Part shown: positions 54,301 through 61,583 of the stretch, one piece after another
How positions within the stretch are numbered: position 1 is the first letter of the stretch
Layout: each line of letters begins with the position of its first letter
Source: CAVOOW01 sp963697675
GTDB taxonomy: Bacteria; Actinomycetota; Actinomycetes; JACCUZ01
Length of the DNA: 64,000 nucleotides
NCBI GenBank assembly: GCA_963697675.1
Contig: CAVOOW010000011.1
Coordinates: 1-64,000 of the forward strand
Reading direction: 5' to 3'
The notes under the pieces: model-generated
What the model was told of the DNA's origin: nothing
The model's input: only the letters and a program-made list of their open reading frames with translations
The model's database searches: none
Made by a program: the position numbers and the translations under genes

Positions 54301-54891
54301 GCCGACGTCCCCCGCGAACGAGCGGATGGACGTGAGGCTGTAGTTGACGCCGAGGACACCGACTGGACGGCCTTGCGTGTCTCTCACGTGGTCGGTGATC
54401 GTCACCGCCAAGGTATGGCTGTCTTCCGCGGTCTCGATCGCATTCGAGACATACGGACGTCCGGACGCAACGAGGCCCGTGAACCACTCCCGGTAGGCGA
54501 AGTTCTTTCCTATCGCACCTGGGAAGCGGGGATAGGTGTCGAGCGACGTGCCATGCACGTCTGCCACGAAGGAAGCCGAGATCCCGGGAAAGGCTCCCAC
54601 GAGGCTCTGCAGGGCCAGGTCGATGGTTGTCTCGCTGCCCGGACCGCCGGACATCGCATTGACCAGGGACGGACGGGTGGCGTAGCTGTGCACCAGTGCC
54701 ACCAGACCGTCTGTCTGCTGGCTGATGACCTCTGCGCTGACGGCGGCGGTGGTCTGGACCTGGCTGTCGACGACGTTCGTCACCTGACGGGACGCGAGCA
54801 CGATGCTGCTGGCCGCGAGGATGGCGACCGGCACCAACGCGACCACGCACAAAACCGCGCTGCGTTGTGCGGAAGCCGACATCAGCCTCAC
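51352..54891 (-). CDS. Membrane-bound PAS-GGDEF-EAL c-di-GMP enzyme
   Basis: An intact 1179-residue protein. TM helix at about residues 10-33, an extracytoplasmic dCache-like sensor (about 40-290, with YFREWF-like KNFAYREWFTGLVASGRPYV), a second TM helix (about 295-315), then three PAS domains (about 330-710). The GGDEF domain follows with an intact VARVGGDEFVIIVEPW. The EAL domain has GFEALARLIDGN, MAVNISALQAQ, LELTETALLQV, AIDDFGIGYASLRYL, VKIDRSFTAG and VEGVETEEQ, all catalytic positions present. It can therefore in principle both make and break c-di-GMP in response to an external ligand. It converges with the GH6 gene. Confidence 0.88.
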   Translation of the reverse strand: MRLMSASAQRSAVLCVVALVPVAILAASSIVLASRQVTNVVDSQVQTTAAVSAEVISQQTDGLVALVHSYATRPSLVNAMSGGPGSETTIDLALQSLVGAFPGISASFVADVHGTSLDTYPRFPGAIGKNFAYREWFTGLVASGRPYVSNAIETAEDSHTLAVTITDHVRDTQGRPVGVLGVNYSLTSIRSFAGDVGGAQGISLLVTDRLGTSLTSSGNKNGLVSVAHDPRVRAALAGRTGLMDYSPASVDGRSGSVELSAYAPVPGTGWTVVASKDKDIAFAGLARLRTTVLTITAFLVLILLAGVGVMVRSDRRRRDSERLVQKRDRELAKVLESTDEGFVSIDGTGAITRWNTQAEQIYGWAAPEVMGRNAMETVLPAEVRQEYTDDLAGYRAGQGSKLVGKRVELTALHRDGHQIPLEVGVWAHDDGDGFSAFVHDITDRVAIQAELETERRRLTEAQRLGQMGGFECDFGSGTWVYSGQMYELWGVEHGGFSSEVFAGLIHEADTGVADESWADAMRLGGRHIQEFRIHRAGDGAERVLRATLEVDLGPDDQPLRVRGTHLDITDLTLAEKAAQRANAFFDAVLAASPDFTFVYDLVSGASVYTSRDKDLLGMHADQLQALGPEATARLVHPEDQPRLDAINTAAADLEDGQVLQLHYRGQHVDGHWHWLSRRITPFRRNAAGAVIEVLGVVRDISDVIESEQRLTHAALHDGLTGLPNRALLIDRLDAALARSARDGREVAVLFCDLDGFKRVNDIAGHAAGDALLLEIAQRFHEVVREHDTVARVGGDEFVIIVEPWNRPDAPAHGNSPEEEFAADRLLAVQVAQRVAATLQQPVTVKGVNHVVSASIGITYATLGPGGPAGTVTAEQVLQDADTAMYLAKGRGRDRFEVFEHGLHTDVAERVRVEQLLRQALRQLTHPAASTAGKSAPTFTAAYQPVFDSGTGALTGFEALARLIDGNGLNIAPDVFIPIAEATGIIHPLGRAMLGLACGQLQAWRAEIPGLEDVTMAVNISALQAQHASLAEDVRTALATAGLDPTDLVLELTETALLQVANSTISALRALRAEGVGIAIDDFGIGYASLRYLATLPVSAVKIDRSFTAGLPHDETSRKIVKAVAALAADMDLTCIVEGVETEEQRAALPSGVHLQGYLTGRPQLPDTMDVLTLCAQGAR

Positions 54892-55174
54892 TGGTTCAAC
54901 GCCTCTTTCGGATCGTGCGAAATCGCCCTTTCGGGATGATTGATCCTTAATCGGCAGACATCGCCCCCTCCTTGACCCGCAACCGCGGCAGCACCGCGGG
55001 ACCGGGACGGGGCCGATCGTCGTTCCTCACCCCTGTGGGCGTACGGCGGCGACAGCGCGCAGGGTGGTCTGTCGATTTCTGCTGGGTCGTTCGTCGTAGG
55101 TGTGTCGGCCGGTGCTTCGGGTCGGCGGCCGCGAACCGCGGAGCCCCAATCCCTCAAGACAAGGACAAACTGTC

Positions 55175-55525
55175 ATGGCACATCCGGTGATCCACGCTGA
55201 GATCCGTTCCGCCGACCCCGACGCGACGCGCAAGTTCTTCGGTGACCTGTTCGGCTGGAAGGTTGCCTCGGAAGGCGCCTTCCCGGGCTACACCTTCATC
55301 GACACGGGCGTCGAGGGTGGCACCTACGTCGCGATCAGCCCCCGGCAGAGCGCCGAGGACGAGGTGTTGTTCTTCGTCGGTGTCGAGGACGTCGCCGCCA
55401 CACTGACCCGGGCCGAGGAGCTCGGCGGGACGATCGTTCAGCCCGTGCAGCAGGTCCCCGGGACAAGCTTCGGCGTCTTCGCCGACGCCCAGGGGCACAT
55501 GGTCGGCGTCGCCGCCAACGGGTAA
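55175..55525 (+). CDS. VOC (glyoxalase/bleomycin-resistance fold) protein
   Basis: The ATG at 55175 gives 116 residues; a purine-rich AAGACAAGGACAA precedes it. The sequence has the paired beta-alpha-beta-beta-beta modules: VIHAEIRSADPDATRKFFGD, LFGWKVASEGAFPGYTFIDT, then EVLFFVGVEDVAATLTRAEE and FGVFADAQGHMVGVAANG. The metal-ligand positions (His, Glu) appear only in part, so a binding or isomerase role cannot be told. It converges with the formate-THF ligase gene. Confidence 0.8.
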   Translation: MAHPVIHAEIRSADPDATRKFFGDLFGWKVASEGAFPGYTFIDTGVEGGTYVAISPRQSAEDEVLFFVGVEDVAATLTRAEELGGTIVQPVQQVPGTSFGVFADAQGHMVGVAANG

Positions 55526-55547
55526 CCGGGTCGGGTGGGGAAGCGTC

Positions 55548-57278
55548 TCAGGACAGGCCGACGACGTTCCCGTCCTCGTCGATGTCGATCCGTTCGGCGG
55601 CCGGGTGCCTCGGCAGTCCCGGCATGGTCCGCATCTCGCCGCTGATGGCGTAGACGTAGCCGGCACCGGCAGCAGCCCGGACCTCCCGGACCGGCATCCG
55701 CCAGCCGGTCGGGGCACCCAGCAGAGTCGGGTCCGATGACAGCGACAGGTGGGTCTTGGCGATGACGACGGGGAACTCTCCGTACCCCAACCGCTCGAAC
55801 CGTTGCAGCTGCGCTGCCACCGACGGCGAGAGGTCGATGCCGTCGGCGCCGTAAATCTCCCGCGCCACCAGCTCGATCTTCTCGACCAGGGGCGTGTCCA
55901 GCTCGTAGAGGTAGCGGAACGACGTCGGCTCCTGCGCCGCGTCGACGACGAGCGCCGCCAGGTCCAGTGCCCCCTTCCCGCCGTCGGTCACGTGCCGGCT
56001 GACGGCGACCCGGGCACCAGCGTCGTCGGCGAGCTCCCTGATGACCTCGTGCTCGGATTCGTGGTCGCCGGGGAAGGCGTTGATGGCAACCACGGGCGAC
56101 ACGCCGAAACGGCGCACGATCTCTATGTGGCGAGCCAGGTTCGGACCACCCAGGCGTACGTCGTCGGGGTTCTCCTCGAGCATCTCCGGAGGCATTGGGC
56201 GGCCGGCGACGACGTGGTAGCGACCGGAGTGTGCCTTCAGCGCGCGCACGGTGACGACGAGAACAGCGGCGTCCGGTCGCAGCCCCGACGCCCGGCACTT
56301 CACGTCGAAGAACCGCTCGGCCCCCATGTCCGCACCGAACCCGGCTTCGGTGAGGAGGAAGTCCGCCGTGTGGATCCCCAGCAGGTCCGCGACGACCGAG
56401 GAGTTGCCGGTGGCGATGTTGCCGAAGGGACCTGCGTGGATGAGCGCCGGCGTGTTCTCCAACGTCTGCAACAGGTTTGGCTTGATGGCCTCGCGCAGCA
56501 TGACCGTCATCGCTCCCGCGGCCTTGAGGTCCTCCGCGGTGACAGGATCGCCTGCGTACGTGAAGCCCACCACGATGCGACCGAGGCGCTCGCGCATGTC
56601 TCGCAGCGAGGACGCCAGTGACAGGATCACCATCACCTCACTCGCGGCGGTGATGTCGAACCCCGCCTGCCGAGGCACACCGTCCATCCGCGCGCCGAGG
56701 CCCACGACGACGTTGCGCAGGGAGCGGTCGTTGACGTCCAGCACGCGGCGCCACGCGATGGTACGGGCGTCGATGCCGAGCTCGTTGCCGTGGTGGAGAT
56801 GGTTGTCGACCATCGCAGTGAGCAGGTTGTGCGCCGACGTGACCGCGTGGAAGTCGCCGGTCAGGTGCAGGTTCACCGCCTCCATCGGCACGACCTGGCT
56901 GTATCCCGCTCCCGCTGCCCCGCCCTTGATGCCGAACGTCGGCCCCAGCGACGGCTGCCGCAACGAGAGCATCGACCGGTGACCGAGCAGCGACAGGCCC
57001 TGGGCGAGACCGATCGAGGTGGTGGTCTTACCTTCCCCGAGCGGTGTGGGCGTCATCGCCGTGATGACGACGTACTTCGCGGGCGGCCGATCGGACACCG
57101 CGGGCAGTGCGGTCGGCGCCACCTTGGCGATGTACCTGCCGTACGACTCGAGGTGCTCTGCCGCGATCCCGGCGGAGGCCGCGACCGTCTCGATGGGCAG
57201 GAGCTCGGCGGCCCGGCCGATCTCCAGGTCGGTGGGGGAGGGGTCTGTCACGCGCACAGCATGCCAGTCGGCATCCAC
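55548..57278 (-). CDS. fhs: Formate--tetrahydrofolate ligase
   Basis: The 576-residue enzyme adds formate to tetrahydrofolate with ATP to form 10-formyl-THF. The P-loop TAMTPTPLGEGKTTTSIGLA, LRQPSLGPTFGIKGGAAG, FGNIATGNSSVVADLLG, TEAGFGADMGAERFFDVKCR, GVSPVVAINAFPGDHESEHE and AKTHLSLSSDPTLLGAPTGW are all family-diagnostic. The length is normal and the frame clean. The start is a GTG at 57278; a second GTG (VRVTDPS) 21 bases on is also possible. No other one-carbon genes flank it. Confidence 0.92.
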   Translation of the reverse strand: MDADWHAVRVTDPSPTDLEIGRAAELLPIETVAASAGIAAEHLESYGRYIAKVAPTALPAVSDRPPAKYVVITAMTPTPLGEGKTTTSIGLAQGLSLLGHRSMLSLRQPSLGPTFGIKGGAAGAGYSQVVPMEAVNLHLTGDFHAVTSAHNLLTAMVDNHLHHGNELGIDARTIAWRRVLDVNDRSLRNVVVGLGARMDGVPRQAGFDITAASEVMVILSLASSLRDMRERLGRIVVGFTYAGDPVTAEDLKAAGAMTVMLREAIKPNLLQTLENTPALIHAGPFGNIATGNSSVVADLLGIHTADFLLTEAGFGADMGAERFFDVKCRASGLRPDAAVLVVTVRALKAHSGRYHVVAGRPMPPEMLEENPDDVRLGGPNLARHIEIVRRFGVSPVVAINAFPGDHESEHEVIRELADDAGARVAVSRHVTDGGKGALDLAALVVDAAQEPTSFRYLYELDTPLVEKIELVAREIYGADGIDLSPSVAAQLQRFERLGYGEFPVVIAKTHLSLSSDPTLLGAPTGWRMPVREVRAAAGAGYVYAISGEMRTMPGLPRHPAAERIDIDEDGNVVGLS

Positions 57279-57371
57279 GTCATTCTCCAGCTTCCGGAAA
57301 GGTGCCTTTGTCGCGCTGCGCGTGGTTTTTCGTTCTGATTGATGTCAGACGGCGTGTCTAGACTCCCGAAA

Positions 57372-58032
57372 ATGAGCCTGCGCTTCGCCGACACGTTGGA
57401 CCGCACAGCCGTCCTCCACGCCGCAGACCTGGTCGCCGACCTCGTCGGTCACCCTGCGATCGCCGCGGCTTGGACGCGCGAGTCGAGTTGCGCGGGCATG
57501 AGCGTCGGCGGGCTGACCCGACACTTGGTGAGTCAACCGGTCAACGTGGTCACCCTGTTGCGCGCCGACCGCTCCGAGGGTGCAGACGCGGAGACGATCG
57601 ACCTGCTGGAGCACTACTCACGGGCGTCCTGGGTGCGCGAGGACCTTGACGGCGAATCCAATCGGTCCATCCGCGACACAGCGGACCAGCAGGCGACCGA
57701 TGGGCCGGACGTCGCCGCGGCCTTGCTGTCGCAGGCTCGCGCCGAGCTGAAGGCGGTCCTGGCCGACGCGCCCCCGACGACCTACGTACCCTGGCAAGGT
57801 TGGTCGCTGGCCACCGACGACTTCCTCGTCACGCGCTTGATGGAGATGGTCGTCCACGCCGACGATCTCGCGGCGAGCGTCGACGTGCCCTGCTCCTGAC
57901 TTCGGGCCCACCGTGCTCGACCCCGTGTTCCGGCTGCTCACCGCCCTTGCGGTGAAACGGCACGGCCAGGACGCGCTGGTGCGCACCCTGACCCGACCGC
58001 AGCGTGCACCGAGCTCGGTCTCGGCCTTCTAG
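57372..58032 (+). pseudogene. Maleylpyruvate isomerase/DinB-like protein, one frameshift
   Basis: From the ATG at 57372 (or codons slightly upstream) the protein reads MSLRFADTLDRTAVLHAADL, AWTRESSCAGMSVGGLTRHL, ALLSQARAELKAVLADAPPT and DFLVTRLMEMVVHADDLAAS. A shift near 57893 leads to APDFGPTVLDPVFRLLTALA and ends SSVSAF at 58032. The order L-x-x-H near residue 50, then the M-E-M-V-V-H-A-D-D-L block, is that of mycothiol-dependent maleylpyruvate isomerase-like proteins with a His-rich metal site. A detoxifying thiol transferase or isomerase is likely. Confidence 0.75.
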
Positions 58033-58073
58033 ACACGTCGGACGAAGGACACGCCGGGCGAGAAGCGTGCGGG

Positions 58074-58964
58074 TTACTTGCTGAAGCCGGCGGTGAGTCC
58101 GCTGAGGAGCTGGCGGCGGCCGATCGCGTAGAGGATGAGGATCGGCAGGGTGGTCAGGACGACCGAGGCGAGGATGGCGGGGACGTTGATGCCGTACTGG
58201 CCCTGGAACGTCCACAGTGCGAGCGGCAGCGTTCGCTGACTGGGGCTCTGGGTGAGGATCAGTGGGAGCAGGAAGCCGTTCCATACGGCGAGGCCGTTGT
58301 AGATGCTCACGGTGACCAGCGCCGGTCGGGTCAGTGGGAACGCGAGGTTCCACAACGTGGCCCATTCGCTGGCGCCGTCGACGCGCATCGACTCGAAGAG
58401 CTCCTTGGGGACGTCGCGGATGAAGTTGGTGAGCACGAGTACCGACAGCGGGATGGCGAACGCGATCGAGGGGAGGATGATCGCGAGCAGGCTGTCGTAG
58501 AGCTTGAGCTTGATGATGATCAGGTAGACCGGGATGATCGTGGCCTGCAGCGGGATCGCCAGGCCCATCAGGAACATCCCGTTGACTCCGGTCAGGAACC
58601 AGCTGTTGCCGCGGACGATGGCGAAGGCAGCCATGAAGGAGATCACCACGGCCGGGATGATCGTCCCCGCGGTGACGATGGCGCTGTTGATGAAGTACTG
58701 GATGAAGTCGTTCTCGATGACGAGCTGGTAGTTGTCCAGGGTCGGGGAGCCTGGGGGCTGGAGCGGGTTGGTCGCGTAGTAGTTGGCCTGTGTCTTGAAG
58801 CTGGTGATGACGATCCAGTAGATCGGCACCATCACGATCAGCAGCCAGATCCAACCAGCCGTGCCGCCCAACCAGTTGCGCCCGCTGCCACCGGGGTGCC
58901 GGTGCGCGCTCGTGGGTCGGACCCCGGGCGTCTGGTCGATCTTGGTGCTCACTGTGGTTGCCAC
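58074..58964 (-). CDS. Sugar ABC transporter permease (MalG-like)
   Basis: The start is a GTG at 58964, one base after the malF-like stop. The 296-residue protein has six helices beginning WIWLLIVMVPIYWIVITSFK. The EAA loop for ATPase contact is ESMRVDGASEWATLWNLAFP, followed by LTRPALVTVSIYNGLAVWNG, and it ends LLSGLTAGFSK, a usual MalG terminus. It is the third gene of the binding-protein/permease/permease operon. The ATPase is missing from the window, so a shared MsiK-type ATPase is probable, as is common in actinobacteria. Confidence 0.87.
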   Translation of the reverse strand: MATTVSTKIDQTPGVRPTSAHRHPGGSGRNWLGGTAGWIWLLIVMVPIYWIVITSFKTQANYYATNPLQPPGSPTLDNYQLVIENDFIQYFINSAIVTAGTIIPAVVISFMAAFAIVRGNSWFLTGVNGMFLMGLAIPLQATIIPVYLIIIKLKLYDSLLAIILPSIAFAIPLSVLVLTNFIRDVPKELFESMRVDGASEWATLWNLAFPLTRPALVTVSIYNGLAVWNGFLLPLILTQSPSQRTLPLALWTFQGQYGINVPAILASVVLTTLPILILYAIGRRQLLSGLTAGFSK

Positions 58965-58965
58965 G

Positions 58966-59897
58966 TCAGGCGCCTTCCATCTGGCTGTCGGCGAGTCCGC
59001 CGCCGCCGATCCTGCGCAGCAGCAGGGCCAGGGCGAGGCCGACAAACACGAGGATGAACGCGATCGCGCTGGCCGGGCCCATCAGGTTGGCCTGGAACCC
59101 GGTCTTGTACATGTCCAGCGCGAGTGTCCGGGTGGCGTCCCCCGGGCCGCCGGCGGTCAGCACGAAGATGATGTCGAAGAACGTCAGCGACCCGACCAGC
59201 ATCAGCGTCGAGGAGGCGACGATCGTGTACTTGAGCTGAGGCAGGGTGATGCTCCAGAACTGCCGGACGCGTCCGGCGCCGTCGATCTCCGCCGCCTCAT
59301 ACATCGATCGCGGGAGCTGCCGCACAGCGCCCTGGTAGATCAGCGAGTGGAAGGGGATGAACTGCCAGGACACGATGAAGACGACCACCCCGAGGGCGAG
59401 CTTGTCCTTGCCGAGCCAGTCCTGGTTGAGGAAGTCGAGGTGCAGCCCGGTTCCCAGGCCGAAGTTGGGGTCGAGCAGGGCTTTGAAGGCGACGGCGATC
59501 GCCGCCGAGCTCAGCAGTACGGGGATGAAGTACAGGACGGCGAGTACCCCGCGATAGCGCTCGTGACTGGCCAGGAAGACCCCGAGGAGGATGCTTATCG
59601 GGGTCTGGACCGCCCAGGACAGGATCATGATCTCGAAGGTCACCTTGAGCGCGTGCGGAAGGCCCGGATTGTTCAGCGTGGTGCGCCAGCTGTCCAGACC
59701 GGCCCAGTGGATGTCGCCGATCCCGTCCCACTGGGTGAAGCTCAGGGCCAGCACGCCGATCAGCGGGATCACGCCGAACGCGATGAAGAAGAACACCGCC
59801 GGCAGCGCCATCCACGTGACCGAGCCGGTCCCACCGGTCTTCTTCGTGACGCCGGTGCGGCAGGAGCGGGCAGCGTGGCCGGCGCCACGGTGGTCAC
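58966..59897 (-). pseudogene. Sugar ABC transporter permease (MalF-like), one frameshift near start
   Basis: The GTG at 59897 overlaps the binding-protein stop (GTGA). VTTVAPATLPAPAAPASRRR is the start; a shift near 59825 leads to ALPAVFFFIAFGVIPLIGVL, where the helices begin. Six helices, an EAA loop EAAEIDGAGRVRQFWSITLP and the MalF-like VLTAGGPGDATRTLALDMY are clean. It ends GGGGLADSQMEGA. The pair with MalG forms the membrane channel. Confidence 0.82.
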
Positions 59898-61245
59898 GTG
59901 CCGATGACCTTGTTCATGTTGTCGGCGTACTGCTGGGGCGAGATGGACAGCTGGAACAGCTTGGCGATGTTGTCCAGCAGCACCTCGGCGGCCGTGGGGC
60001 TCAAGCGCCTGGTCCCAGGACTGGGCGAAGGTCTTGGCGCCGCTGGCGACCCCGTAGACGAACTTGAGCCAGTCTTCGTCCTTCTGGCCGGTGAGCAGGC
60101 TGTCGCTGCCGTTGACGATGGGGATCGCACCAGCCGCCACCCATTCCTTCGACTCGGCGTCAGACGACACCGCGGTCTTGAAGAAGTTCTTGGCGACGTC
60201 CTTCTCGGCGGCGGTGGCCTTCGACGAGATCGAGTAGTACTGGCCCGGGTTGCCGACGGTGTTGCTGGGGTCACCCGTGCCACCTGCGACCGGCGGGAAG
60301 TTGCTGTAGCCGAGGTGGCCACCACTGACGAAGTCGCCGCCGTCGTTGGACATGCTGCCGTAGGTCCAGGTGCCGTGCAGCATCATCGCGGCCTTGCCGG
60401 TGAACAGCAGCGCCTGGTCGGCGTTGGAGTCCGCGGTGATCGAGGAGAAGCCCTTGATGAACCCGCCGGCCTTGATCAGCTTCTGGATCTCGGTCAGCGC
60501 CTTGATCGACGCCGGGTTCGACCAGGCGTCCTTCTCGCCGTCGAAGACGGCCTGGAAGACCTCGGGGCCGCCGATGCGGTCGAACAGGAACTCCAGCCAC
60601 ATCATGTTGGTCCAGCGCGACTGGCCGCCGAGGGAGAAGGGCGCGATGCCCGCCTTGTTGAACTTCGGCACCAAGGCCATCGATGTCTTCCCACGTCTGC
60701 GGGATGTCTGCCTTGATCTTCTCGAAGTTGGTCTTGTTGTAGAACATCACGATCGGCTGGACCGTCTCGGTCGGCAGCGCGTAGATCTTCCCGTCGACCG
60801 TCGCCGCCCCGAACGACCCGGGGAACAGGCGGTCCTTGACCGCCGCGTTCTCCCCGAACCAGCCGGTGAGGTCCTCGACCTGATTGGCGTCGACGTAGCT
60901 CTTCAGCCCGCCACCGCCCCAGCCCCAGATGATCGTCGGTCCCTGGCCGGCGCCGATGGCAGTCTTGATCTTCGTCTTGTAGGCGTCGTTCTGGAACGTC
61001 GTCCCCTTGATCTGGGTCTTGGGGTTCGCATCGTTGAACCGCTTGACGGTGTTGGTGCGAATGCCCTCACCCGGAGCACCGGTGAGGTACCAGTAGGTGG
61101 CGCCGCCCTTGGCTGAGCCACCGGTGCTTCCGCTGCCGCTCGACTTGGGTCCGGAGGTGCCGCCGCAAGCCGCGAGGCCAGCTGCGGCGCCGGCGCCCGC
61201 TGCGATGCGGAGGAAGGTCCGCCGGGAAGTCGTCATGGGATCCAC
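59894..61245 (-). pseudogene. Sugar-binding lipoprotein (family 1), Tat-type, frameshifted
   Basis: The GTG at 61245 follows GGAGAT at good spacing. The signal MDPMTTSRRTFLRIAAGAGA has the twin-arginine motif S-R-R-T-F-L, then GLAACGG with a lipobox Cys, so the protein is probably exported folded by Tat and anchored as a lipoprotein. The mature part reads ATYWYLTGAPGEGIRTNTVK, RFNDANPKTQIKGTTFQNDA and YALPTETVQPIVMFYNKTNF. A shift near 60680, then WTNMMWLEFLFDRIGGPEVF, AMMLHGTWTYGSMS and a second shift near 60000. It binds an unknown oligosaccharide; beta-glucosides fit the neighbouring GH3. Confidence 0.8.
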
Positions 61246-61462
61246 GCTGATCTCCGTACTCGAGGGCCGTGGTCACGCCGCGGCGAAGGTGAACAATTGA
61301 TGATCGCCGGCCCAGGCCCAGCACGCTGACACCTACGCCCACCGCCCACATGGACCGGACGGATTGTCCGGAGGTAGGCCGCAATCTGCACCGTAGGTTT
61401 CGGAGTTCGAAGGTGTCAAGAGTCTTGAAGTTTTCGGAGTGTCACGTAAGAGTTACGCCGTA

Positions 61463-61549
61463 GAAGTCGTGCAATACACGACTTCCGAGCGCCCGAAGCC
61501 TCGAAAAGATAACGACATGATCTCGGACAATCATCGAAACTTTTCGAGG
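61463..61549. promoter_or_regulatory. Two inverted repeats in the divergent sugar promoter
   Basis: GAAGTCGTG (61463-61471) and CACGACTTC (61477-61485) are perfect arms around CAATA. CCTCGAAAAG (61499-61508) and CTTTTCGAGG (61540-61549) are perfect arms 31 bases apart. Both lie in the 340-base region between the divergent binding-protein and GH3 genes. They are likely operators of a sugar-responsive regulator, which is not encoded in the window. Confidence 0.6.
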
Positions 61550-61583
61550 TCGCTCAACCATGTCGATGAACGGAGAGCAGCTG

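Noticed and set aside
51814..54939. Open frame of 1041 codons on the plus strand
   Set aside because: Antisense to the PAS-GGDEF-EAL gene, with Arg/Gly/Asp-rich sequence and no domain.
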